Shown here: piece by piece, positions 13,901-25,863 of the stretch
Layout: each line of letters begins with the position of its first letter
Numbering within the stretch: the first letter of the stretch is position 1
Assembly (NCBI GenBank): GCA_027704905.1
Contig: JANIIK010000783.1
Location: 117,728 to 181,727, forward strand
Source of the DNA: Muraenolepis orangiensis
Lineage: Eukaryota > Chordata > Actinopteri > Gadiformes > Muraenolepididae
DNA: 64,000 nt
Direction: 5' to 3'
Program-made: the position numbers and the translations under genes
Notes under the pieces: generated by a model
The model's database searches: none
What the model saw: the letters and a program-made list of their open reading frames with translations, nothing else
What the model was told of the DNA's origin: nothing

Positions 13901-15450
13901 CATCCGACATTGAGTGCCTCTATTCGGATTGGAGATGGAGTGTGTGAGGGTCAGGACCAGTGCTTTTAGTCATACACTCATCCGACATTGTGTGGCTATA
14001 TTCGGATTGGAGATGGAGTGTGTGTAGGGGTGAGGACCAGTGCTTGTAGTCAAACATTCATCCGACATTGTGTGCCTATATTCAGATTTGAGATGGAGTG
14101 TGTGTGGGTGTCAGGACCAGTGCTTTTAGTCATACACATATCCGACATTGAGTGCCTATTTTCGGATTGGAGATGGAGTGTGTGGGGGTCAGGACCAGTG
14201 CTCAAAGTCATACACTTATCCAACATTGTGTGCCTATATTCGGATTGGAGATGGAGTGTGTGTGGGTCAGTACCAGTGCTTTTAGTCATACAATCATCCG
14301 ACATTGTGTGCCTTAATTCGGATTGGAGATGGAGTGTGTGTGGGGGTCAGTACCAGTGCTTTTAGTCAAACACTCATCCGACATTGAGTGCCTATATTCG
14401 GATTGGAGATGGAGTGTGTGTGGGGGTGAGGACCAGTGCTTTTAATCATACAATCATCCGACATTGAGTGCATATATTCGGATTGGAGATGGAGTGTGCG
14501 TGGGGTCAGGTCCAGTGCTCATAGTCATACACTCATCCGACATTGAGTGCCTCTATTCGGATTGGAGATGGAGTGTGTGTGGGTCAGTACCAGTGCTCAT
14601 AGTCATACACTCATCCGATATTGTGTGGCTATATTCGGATTGGAGATGGAGTGTGCGTGGGGTCAGGTCCAGTGCTCATAGTCATACACTCATCCGACAT
14701 TGAGTGCCTCTATTCGGATTGGAGATGGAGTGTGTGAGGGTCAGGACCAGTGCTTTTAGTCATACACTCATCCGACATTGTGTGGCTATATTCGGATTGG
14801 AGATGGAGTGTGTGTAGGGGTGAGGACCAGTGCTTGTAGTCAAACATTCATCCGACATTGTGTGCCTATATTCGGATTGGAGATGGAGTGTGTGTGGGGT
14901 CAGGACCAGTGCTTTTAGTCATACACATATCCGACATTGTGTGCCTATATTCGGATTGGAGATGGAGTGTGTGTGGGTCAGGACCAGTGCTCATAGTCAT
15001 ACACTCATCCGACATTGTGTGCCTATATTCGGATTGGAGATGGAGTGTGTGTGGGGTGAGGACCAGTGCTTTTAGTCATACAATCATCCGACATTGAGTG
15101 CATATATTCGGATTGGAGATGGAGTGTGTGTGGGGTCAGGACCAGTGCTCATAGTCATACACTCATCCGACATTGAGTGCCTATATTCGGATTGGAGATG
15201 GAGTGTGTGGGGGTCAGGACCAGTGCTCATAGTCATACACTCATCCGATATTGTGTGGCTATATTCGGATTGGAGATGGAGTGTGCGTGGGGTCAGGTCC
15301 AGTGCTCATAGTCATACACTCATCCGACATTGAGTGCCTCTATTCGGATTGGAGATGGAGTGTGTGAGGGTCAGGACCAGTGCTTTTAGTCATACACTCA
15401 TCCGACATTGTGTGGCTATATTCGGATTGGAGATGGAGTGTGTGTAGGGG
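10946..15450 (+). repeat. Giant repeat, copy 2 (about 4,504 bp, 57 monomers)
   Basis: This is a direct tandem copy of the preceding block in the same monomer order. It differs by scattered single-base changes and small indels; for example gctcatattcatac near 11,590 where copy 1 has gctcaaattcatac, and an intact gacattgagtgcc near 14,380 where copy 1 has a degraded gacagttggtgcc near 9,875. Both outer boundaries fall in ordinary monomers and are uncertain by about one monomer. Confidence 0.83.
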
Positions 15451-18400
15451 TGAGGACCAGTGCTTGTAGTCAAACATTCATCCGACATTGTGTGCCTATA
15501 TTCAGATTTGAGATGGAGTGTGTGTGGGTGTCAGGACCAGTGCTTTAGTCATACACATATCCGACATTGAGTGCCTATTTTCGGATTGGAGATGGAGTGT
15601 GTGGGGGTCAGGACCAGTGCTCAAAGTCATACACTTATCCAACATTGTGTGCCTATATTCGGATTGGAGATGGAGTGTGTGTGGGGGTCAGGACCAGTGC
15701 TTTTAGTCATACACACGTCCGACATTGAGTGACTATTTTCGGATTGGAGATGGAGTGTGTGGGGGTCAGGACCAGTGCTCATAGTCATACACCTATCCGA
15801 CATTGTGTGCCTATATTCGGATTGGAGATGGAGTGTGTGTGGGGGTCAGGACCAGTGCTTTTAGTCAAACATTCATCCGACATTGTGTGCCTATATTCGG
15901 ATTGGAGATGAAGTGTGTGTGGGGTCAGGACCAGTGGTCATAGTCATACACTATCCGACATTGTGTGACTATATTCGGATGGGAGATGGAGTGTGTGTGG
16001 GGGTCAGTACCAGTGCTTATAGTCAAACACTCATCCGACAGTTGTGTGCCTATATTCGGATTGGAGATGGAGTGTGTGTGGGGGTGAGGACCAGTGCTTT
16101 TAGTCATACAATCATCCGACATTGAGTGCATATATTCGGATTGGAGATGGAGTGTGCGTGGGGTCAGGACCAGTGCTCATAGTCATACACTCATCCGACA
16201 TTGAGTGCCTCTATTCGGATTGGAGATGGAGTGTGTGTGGGTCAGTACCAGTGCTCATAGTCATACACTCATCCGATATTGTGTGGCTATATTCGGATTG
16301 GAGATGGAGTGTGCGTGGGGTCAGGACCAGTGCTCATAGTCATACACTCATCCGACATTGAGTGCCTCTATTCGGATTGGAGATGGAGTGTGTGAGGGTC
16401 AGGACCAGTGCTTTTAGTCATACACTCATCCGACATTGTGTGGCTATATTCGGATTGGAGATGGAGTGTGTGTAGGGGTGAGGACCAGTGCTTGTAGTCA
16501 AACATTCATCCGACATTGTGTGCCTATATTCAGATTTGAGATGGAGTGTGTGTGGGTGTCAGGACCAGTGCTTTTAGTCATACACATATCCGACATTGAG
16601 TGCCTATATTCGGATTGGAGATGGAGTGTGTGGGGGTCAGTACCAGTGCTCATAGTCATACACTCATCCGACATTGTGTGGCTATATTCGGATTGGAGAT
16701 GGAGTGTGTGTGGGGGTGAGGACCAGTGCTTTTAATCATACAATCATCCGACATTGAGTGCATATATTCGGATTGGAGATGGAGTGTGCGTGGGGTCAGG
16801 TCCAGTGCTCATAGTCATACACTCATCCGACATTGAGTGCCTCTATTCGGATTGGAGATGGAGTGTGTGTGGGTCAGTACCAGTGCTCATAGTCATACAC
16901 TCATCCGATATTGTGTGGCTATATTCGGATTGGAGATGGAGTGTGCGTGGGGTCAGGTCCAGTGCTCATAGTCATACACTCATCCGACATTGAGTGCCTC
17001 TATTCGGATTGGAGATGGAGTGTGTGTGGGTCAGTACCAGTGCTCATAGTCATACACTCATCCGATATTGTGTGGCTATATTCGGATTGGAGATGGAGTG
17101 TGCGTGGGGTCAGGTCCAGTGCTCATAGTCATACACTCATCCGACATTGAGTGCCTCTATTCGGATTGGAGATGGAGTGTGTGAGGGTCAGGACCAGTGC
17201 TTTTAGTCATACACTCATCCGACATTGTGTGGCTATATTCGGATTGGAGATGGAGTGTGTGTAGGGGTGAGGACCAGTGCTTGTAGTCAAACATTCATCC
17301 GACATTGTGTGCCTATATTCAGATTTGAGATGGAGTGTGTGTGGGTGTCAGGACCAGTGCTTTTAGTCATACACATATCCGACATTGAGTGCCTATTTTC
17401 GGATTGGAGATGGAGTGTGTGGGGGTCAGGACCAGTGCTCAAAGTCATACACTTATCCAACATTGTGTGCCTATATTCGGATTGGAGATGGAGTGTGTGT
17501 GGGTCAGTACCAGTGCTTTTAGTCATACAATCATCCGACATTGTGTGCCTTAATTCGGATTGGAGATGGAGTGTGTGTGGGGGTCAGTACCAGTGCTTAT
17601 AGTCAAACACTCATCCGACAGTTTGTGCCCATATTCGGATTGGAGATGGAGTGTGTGTGGGGGTGAGGACCAGTGCTTTTAATCATACAATCATCCGACA
17701 TTGAGTGCATATATTCGGATTGGAGATGGAGTGTGCGTGGGGTCAGGTCCAGTGCTCATAGTCATACACTCATCCGACATTGAGTGCCTCTATTCGGATT
17801 GGAGATGGAGTGTGTGTGGGTCAGTACCAGTGCTCATAGTCATACACTCATCCGATATTGTGTGGCTATATTCGGATTGGAGATGGAGTGTGCGTGGGGT
17901 CAGGTCCAGTGCTCATAGTCATACACTCATCTGACATTGAGTGCCTCTATTCGGATTGGAGATGGAGTGTGTGAGGGTCAGGACCAGTGCTTTTAGTCAT
18001 ACACTCATCCGACATTGTGTGGCTATATTCGGATTGGAGATGGAGTGTGTGTAGGGGTGAGGACCAGTGCTTGTAGTCAAACATTCATCCGACATTGTGT
18101 GCCTATATTCAGATTTGAGATGGAGTGTGTGTGGGTGTCAGGACCAGTGCTTTTAGTCATTCACATATCCGACATTGAGTGCCTCTATTCGGATTGGAGA
18201 TGGAGTGTGTGTGGGTCAGTACCAGTGCTCATAGTCATACACTCATCCGATATTGTGTGGCTATATTCGGATTGGAGATGGAGTGTGTGTGGGGGTGAGG
18301 ACCAGTGCTTTTAATCATACAATCATCCGACATTGAGTGCATATATTCGGATTGGAGATGGAGTGTGCGTGGGGTCAGGTCCAGTGCTCATAGTCATACA

Positions 18401-21250
18401 CTCATCCGACATTGAGTGCCTCTATTCGGATTGGAGATGGAGTGTGTGTGGGTCAGTACCAGTGCTCATAGTCATACACTCATCCGATATTGTGTGGCTA
18501 TATTCGGATTGGAGATGGAGTGTGCGTGGGGTCAGGTCCAGTGCTCATAGTCATACACTCATCCGACATTGAGTGCCTCTATTCGGATTGGAGATGGAGT
18601 GTGTGAGGGTCAGGACCAGTGCTTTTAGTCATACACTCATCCGACATTGTGTGGCTATATTCGGATTGGAGATGGAGTGTGTGTAGGGGTGAGGACCAGT
18701 GCTTGTAGTCAAACATTCATCCGACATTGTGTGCCTATATTCAGATTTGAGATGGAGTGTGTGTGGGTGTCAGGACCAGTGCTTTTAGTCATACACATAT
18801 CCGACATTGAGTGCCTATTTTCGGATTGGAGATGGAGTGTGTGGGGGTCAGGACCAGTGCTCAAAGTCATACACTTATCCAACATTGTGTGCCTATATTC
18901 GGATTGGAGATGGAGTGTGTGTGGGGGTCAGGACCAGTGCTTTTAGTCATACACACGTCCGACATTGAGTGACTATTTTCGGATTGGAGATGGAGTGTGT
19001 GGGGGTCAGGACCAGTGCTCATAGTCATACACCTATCCGACATTGTGTGCCTATATTCGGATTGGAGATGGAGTGTGTGTGGGGGTCAGGACCAGTGCTT
19101 TTAGTGAAACATTCATCCGACATTGTGTGCCTATATTCGGATTGGAGATGAAGTGTGTGTGGGGTCAGTACCAGTGGTCATAGTCATACACTTATCCGAC
19201 ATTGTGTGACTATTTTCGGATGGGAGATGGAGTGTGTGTGGGGGTCAGTACCAGTGCTTATAGTCAAACACTCATCCGACAGTTTGTGCCCATATTCGGA
19301 TTGGAGATGGAGTGTGTGTGGGGGTGAGGACCAGTGCTTTTAATCATACAATCATCCGACATTGAGTGCATATATTCGGATTGGAGATGGAGTGTGCGTG
19401 GGGTCAGGTCCAGTGCTCATAGTCATACACTCATCCGACATTGAGTGCCTCTATTCGGATTGGAGATGGAGTGTGTGTGGGTCAGTACCAGTGCTCATAG
19501 TCATACACTCATCCGATATTGTGTGGCTATATTCGGATTGGAGATGGAGAGTGCGTGGGGTCAGGTCCAGTGCTCATAGTCATACACTCATCTGACATTG
19601 AGTGCCTCTATTCGGATTGGAGATGGAGTGTGTGAGGGTCAGGACCAGTGCTTTTAGTCATACACTCATCCGACATTGTGTGGCTATATTCGGATTGGAG
19701 ATGGAGTGTGTGTAGGGGTGAGGACCAGTGCTTGTAGTCAAACATTCATCCGACATTGTGTGCCTATATTCAGATTTGAGATGGAGTGTGTGTGGGTGTC
19801 AGGACCAGTGCTTTTAGTCATACACATATCCGACATTGAGTGCCTCTATTCGGATTGGAGATGGAGTGTGTGTGGGTCAGTACCAGTGCTCATAGTCATA
19901 CACTCATCCGATATTGTGTGGCTATATTCGGATTGGAGATGGAGTGTGTGTGGGGGTGAGGACCAGTGCTTTTAATCATACAATCATCCGACATTGAGTG
20001 CATATATTCGGATTGGAGATGGAGTGTGCGTGGGGTCAGGTCCAGTGCTCATAGTCATACACTCATCCGACATTGAGTGCCTCTATTCGGATTGGAGATG
20101 GAGTGTGTGTGGGTCAGTACCAGTGCTCATAGTCATACACTCATCCGATATTGTGTGGCTATATTCGGATTGGAGATGGAGTGTGCGTGGGGTCAGGTCC
20201 AGTGCTCATAGTCATACACTCATCCGACATTGAGTGCCTCTATTCGGATTGGAGATGGAGTGTGTGAGGGTCAGGACCAGTGCTTTTAGTCATACACTCA
20301 TCCGACATTGTGTGGCTATATTCGGATTGGAGATGGAGTGTGTGTAGGGGTGAGGACCAGTGCTTGTAGTCAAACATTCATCCGACATTGTGTGCCTATA
20401 TTCAGATTTGAGATGGAGTGTGTGTGGGTGTCAGGACCAGTGCTTTTAGTCATACACATATCCGACATTGAGTGCCTCTATTCGGATTGGAGATGGAGTG
20501 TGTGTGGGTCAGTACCAGTGCTCATAGTCATACACTCATCCGATATTGTGTGGCTATATTCGGATTGGAGATGGAGTGTGTGTGGGGGTGAGGACCAGTG
20601 CTTTTAATCATACAATCATCCGACATTGAGTGCATATATTCGGATTGGAGATGGAGTGTGCGTGGGGTCAGGTCCAGTGCTCATAGTCATACACTCATCC
20701 GACATTGAGTGCCTCTATTCGGATTGGAGATGGAGTGTGTGTGGGTCAGTACCAGTGCTCATAGTCATACACTCATCCGATATTGTGTGGCTATATTCGG
20801 ATTGGAGATGGAGTGTGCGTGGGGTCAGGTCCAGTGCTCATAGTCATACACTCATCCGACATTGAGTGCCTCTATTCGGATTGGAGATGGAGTGTGTGAG
20901 GGTCAGGACCAGTGCTTTTAGTCATACACTCATCCGACATTGTGTGGCTATATTCGGATTGGAGATGGAGTGTGTGTAGGGGTGAGGACCAGTGCTTGTA
21001 GTCAAACATTCATCCGACATTGTGTGCCTATATTCAGATTTGAGATGGAGTGTGTGTGGGTGTCAGGACCAGTGCTTTTAGTCATACACATATCCGACAT
21101 TGAGTGCCTATTTTCGGATTGGAGATGGAGTGTGTGGGGGTCAGGACCAGTGCTCAAAGTCATACACTTATCCAACATTGTGTGCCTATATTCGGATTGG
21201 AGATGGAGTGTGTGTGGGGGTCAGGACCAGTGCTTTTAGTCATACACACG
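15451..21250 (+). repeat. 8-monomer higher-order repeat domain (632 bp unit)
   Basis: The marker gtgtgtaggggtgaggacc occurs near 15,446, 16,470, 17,259, 18,049, 18,681, 19,710, 20,342 and 20,974. Spacings are 632 bp (8 monomers) with 789-790 bp (10) and about 1,024-1,029 bp (13) variants. The same 632 bp spacing is seen earlier at 8,886/9,518 and 13,390/14,022, inside the giant repeats. The domain is marked by gtgcgtggggtcaggtccag monomers, not seen outside about 8.5-21 kb. A longer period of 2,293 bp (1,029+632+632) relates 18,647 to 20,940 and 18,969 to 21,262. Confidence 0.85.
16754..17150 (+). repeat. Local two-monomer (157 bp) expansion
   Basis: Within the 8-monomer domain the pair formed by the gtgcgtggggtcaggtccag monomer and the gtgtgtgtgggtcagtacc monomer is repeated at a spacing of 157 bp, where neighbouring units have it once. 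This accounts for the 10-monomer spacing between markers 16,470 and 17,259. Confidence 0.75.
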
Positions 21251-22859
21251 TCCGACATTGAGTGACTATTTTCGGATTGGAGATGGAGTGTGTGGGGGTC
21301 AGGACCAGTGCTCATAGTCATACACCTATCCGACATTGTGTGCCTATATTCGGATTGGAGATGGAGTGTGTGTGGGGGTCAGGACCAGTGCTTTTAGTGA
21401 AACATTCATCCGACATTGTGTGCCTATATTCGGATTGGAGATGAAGTGTGTGTGGGGTCAGTACCAGTGGTCATAGTCATACACTTATCCGACATTGTGT
21501 GACTATTTTCGGATGGGAGATGGAGTGTGTGTGAGGTTCAGGACCAGTGCTTTTAGTCAAACATTCATCCAACATTGTGTGCCTATATTCGGATTGGAGA
21601 TGGAGTTTGTGGGGGTCAGGACCAGTGTTTTTATTAAACATTCATCCGACATTGTGTGCGTATATTCGGATTGGAGATGGAGTGTGTGTGGGGGTCAGGA
21701 CCAGTGCTTTTAGTCAAACATTCATCCAACATTGAGTGCCTATTTTCGGATTGGAGATGGAGTGTATTGGGGTCAGGACCAGTGCTCATAGTCATACACT
21801 TATCCGACATTGTAGGCCTATATTCGGATAGGAGATGGAATGTGTGTGGGGGTCAGGACCAGTGCTTTTAGTCAAACATTAATCCAAAAATGAGTGCCTA
21901 TTTTCGGATTGGAGATAGAGTGTGTGTGGGGTCAGGACCAGTGCTCATAGTCATACACACATATGACATTGAGTGCCTATTTTCGGATTGGAGATGGAGG
22001 GTGTGGGGGTCAGGACCAGTGCTCATAGTCATACACTTATCCGACATTGTGAGCCTATTTTCGGTATGGAGATGTAGTGTGTGAGGGGGTCAGGACAAGT
22101 GCTTTTAGTATTACACACATCCAACATTGAGTGCCTGTATTCGGATTGGAGATGGACTGTGTGGGGGTCAGGACCAGTGCTCATAGTCATACACTTATCC
22201 GACATTGTGTGCCTATATTCGGGTTTGAGATGGAGTGTGTGTGAGGGTGAGGACCAGTGCTTTTAGTCAAACATTCATCCGACATTGTGTCCCTATATTT
22301 TGATTGGAGATGGAGTGTGTGTGGGGATGAGGACCAGTGCTTTTAGTCAAACATTCATCCGACATTGTGTCCCTATATTTTGATTGGAGATGGAGTGTGT
22401 GTGGGGATGAGGACCAGTGCTTGTAGTCAAACATTCATCCGACATTGTGTGCCAATTTTCGGATTGGAGATGGAGTGTGTGTGGGGGTCAGGACCAGTGC
22501 TTTTAGTCAAACATTCATCCGAAATTGTGTGCCTATATTTGGATTGGAGATGTAGTGTGTGTGGGGATGAGGACCAGTGCATTTTAGTCATACACATATC
22601 CGACATTGAGTGCCTATTTTCAGATTGGAGATGGAGTGTGTGGGGGTCAGGACCAGTGCTCAAAGTCATACACTTATCCAACATTGTGTGCCTATATTCG
22701 GATTGGAGAAGGAGTGTGTGGGGGTCAGGACCAGTGCTTTTAGTCAAACATTCATCCAACATTGTGTGCCTATATTCGGATTGGAGATGGAGTGTGTGTG
22801 GGGGTCAGGACCAGTGCTTTTAGTCATACACACATCCGACATTGAGTGACTATTTTCGG
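21251..22859 (+). repeat. Return of the first satellite family
   Basis: The gtgtttttattaaacattc, taatccaaaaatgag (about 21,881), acacatatgacattgag and tgagcctattttcggtatgg monomers follow in the order seen at 1-5 kb, and the gtgcgtggggtcaggtcc monomers stop. It contains an exact single-monomer duplication (listed separately). No gene is present. Confidence 0.8.
22261..22420 (+). repeat. Exact single-monomer tandem duplication (2 x 80 bp)
   Basis: Positions 22,261-22,340 and 22,341-22,420 are identical over 80 bp and share two private variants, tgtgtccctatatttt and tttgattggagatgg. This is a recent one-monomer duplication. Confidence 0.95.
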
Positions 22860-24755
22860 ATTGGAGATGGAGTGTGTGGGGGTCAGGACCAGTGCTCATA
22901 GTCATACACCTATCCGACATTGTGTGCCTGTATTCGGATTGGAGAAGGAGTGTGTGTGGGGTCAGGACCAGTGGTCATAGTCATACACTTATCCGACATT
23001 GTGTGACTATTTTCGGATTGGAGATGGAGTTTGTGGGGGTCAGGACCAGTGTTTTTATTAAACATTCATCCGAAATTGTGTGCGTATATTCGGATTGGAG
23101 ATGAAGTGTGTGTGGGGGTCAGGACCAGTGCTTTTAGTCAAACATTCATCCAACATTGAGTGCCTATTTTCGGATTGGAGATGGAGTGTATTGGGGTCAG
23201 GACCAGTGCTCATAGTCATACACTTATCCGACATTGTATGCCTATATTCGGATAGGAGATGGAATGTGTGTGGGGGTCAGGACCAATGCTTTTAGTCAAA
23301 CATTAATCCAAAAATGAGTGCCTATTTTCGGATTGGAGATAGAGTGTGTGTGGGGTCAGGACCAGTGCTCATAGTCATACAAACATATGACATTGAGTGC
23401 CTATTTTCGGATTGGAGATGGAGTGTGAGGGGGTCAGGACCAGTGCTCATAGTCATACACTTATCCGACATTGTGTGCCTATATTCGGATTTGAGATGGA
23501 GTGTGTGTTGGGGTGAGGACCAGTGCTTTTAGTCAAACATTCATCCGACATTGTGTGCCTATATTTGGATTGGAGATGGAGTGTGTGTGGGGATGAGGAC
23601 CAGTGCTTGTAGTCAAACATTCATCCGACATTGTGTGCCTATATTCGGATTGGAGATGGAGTGTGTGTGGGGTCAGGACCAGTGCTCATAGTCAAACATT
23701 CATCCAACATTGTGTGCCTATATTCGGATTGGAGATGGAGTGTGTGTGGGGGTCAGGACCAGTGCTTTTAGTCAGACACACATCCGACATTGTGTGCCTA
23801 AATTCGGATTGGAGATGGAGTGTGTGGGGGTCAGGACCAGTGCTCATAGTCATACACCTATCAGACATTGTGTGCCTATATTCGGATTGGAGATGGAGTG
23901 TGTGTGGGGTCAGGACCAGTGGTCATAGTCATACACTTATCCGACATTGTGTGACTATTTTCGGATTGGAGATGGAGTTTGTGGGGGTCAGGACCAGTGT
24001 TTTTATTAAACATTCATCCGACATTGTGTGCGTATATTCGGATTGGAGATGAAGTGTGTGTGGGGGTCAGGACCAGTGCTTTTAGTCAATCATTCATCCA
24101 ACATTGAGTGCCTATTTTCGGATTGGAGATGGAGTGTATTGGGGTCAGGACCAGTGCTCATAGTCATACACTTATCCGACATTGTATGCCTATATTCGGA
24201 TAGGAGATGGAATGTGTGTGGGGGTCAGGACCAATGCTTTTAGTCAAACATTAATCCAAAAATGAGTGCCTATTTTCGGATTGGAGATAGAGTGTGTGTG
24301 GGGTCAGGACCAGTGCTCATAGTCATACAAACATATGACATTGAGTGCCTATTTTCGGATTGGAGATGGAGTGTGAGGGGGTCAGGACCAGTGCTCATAG
24401 TCAAACACTTATCCGACATTGTGTGCCTATATTCGGATTTGAGATGGAGTGTGTGTTGGGGTGAGGACCAGTGCTTTTAGTCAAACATTCATCCGACATT
24501 GTGTGCCTATATTTGGATTGGAGATGGAGTGTGTGTGGGGATGAGGACCAGTGCTTGTAGTCAAACATTCATCCGACATTGTGTGCCTATATTCGGATTG
24601 GAGATGGAGTGTGTGTGGGGTCAGGACCAGTGCTCATAGTCAAACATTCATCCAACATTGTGTGCCTATATTCGGATTGGAGATGGAGTGTGTGTGGGGG
24701 TCAGGACCAGTGCTTTTAGTCAGACACACATCCGACATTGTGTGCCTAAATTCGG
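22860..24755 (+). repeat. 12-monomer repeat, two copies of 948 bp
   Basis: Markers at 22,874, 23,080, 23,314, 23,603 and 23,710 recur 948 bp later at 23,822, 24,028, 24,262, 24,551 and 24,658. Both copies share gtgtgagggggtcagg without the usual extra gt, and gtgtgttggggtgagg. Differences seen are scattered substitutions, such as gtcaatcattc near 24,086 for gtcaaacattc. Confidence 0.85.
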
Positions 24756-25863
24756 ATTGGAGATGGAGTGTGTGGGGGTAAGGACCAGTGCTCATAGTCA
24801 TACACTTATCCAACATTGTGTGCCTATATTCGGATTGGAGATGGAGTGTGTGTGGGGTCAGGACCAGTGGTCATAGTCATACACTTATCCGACATTGTGT
24901 GATTATTTTCGGATGGGAGATGGAGTGTGTGTGAGGGTCAGGACCAGTGCTTTTAGTCATACACTCATCCGACATTGTGTGGCTATATTCGGATTGGAGA
25001 TGGAGTGTGTGGGGGTCAGGACCAGTGCTCATAGTCATACACCTATCCGACATTGTGTGCCTATATTCGGATTGGAGATGAAGTGTGTGTGGGGTCAGGA
25101 CCAGTGGTCATAGTCATACACTTATCCGACATTGTGTGACTATTTTCGGATGGGAGATGGAGTGTGTGTGAGGGTGAGGACCAGTGCTTTTAGTCAAACA
25201 TTCATCCAACATTGTGTGCCTATATTCGGATTGGAGATGGAGTGTGTGTGGGGGTCAGGACCAGTGCTTTTAGTCATACACACATCCGACATTGAGTGAC
25301 TATTTTCGGATTGGAGATGGAGTGTGTGGGGGTCAGGACCAGTGCTCATAGTCATACACCTATCCGACATTGTGTGCCTATATTCGGATTGGAGATGGAG
25401 TGTGTGTGGGGTCAGGACCAGTGGTCATAGTCATACACTTATCCGACATTGTGTGACTATTTTCAGATTGGAGATGGAGTTTGTGGGGGTCAGGACCAGT
25501 GTTTTTATTAAACATTCATCCGACATTGTGTGCGTATATTCGGATTGGAGATGAAGTGTGTGTGGGGGTCAGGACCAGTGCTTTTAGTCAAACATTCATC
25601 CAACATTGAGTGCCTATTTTCGGATTGGAGATGGAGTGTATTGGGGTCAGGACCAGTGCTCATAGTCATACACTTATCCGACATTGTATGCCTATATTCG
25701 GATAGGAGATGGAATGTGTGTGGGGGTCAGGACCAATGCTTTTAGTCAAACATTAATCCAAAAATGAGTGCCTATTTTCGGATTGGAGATAGAGTGTGTG
25801 TGGGGTCAGGACCAGTGCTCATAGTCATACAAACATATGACATTGAGTGCCTATTTTCCGATT
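24756..25863 (+). repeat. Satellite linking the 948 bp and 1,657 bp repeats
   Basis: This stretch holds ordinary monomers of the first family, including a gtgtttttattaaacattc form near 25,499 and taatccaaaaatgag at about 25,754. It ends in a hybrid monomer, ttttccgattggagatgtag (25,854-25,873), which joins the left half of one monomer type to the right half of another. No gene is present. Confidence 0.75.
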
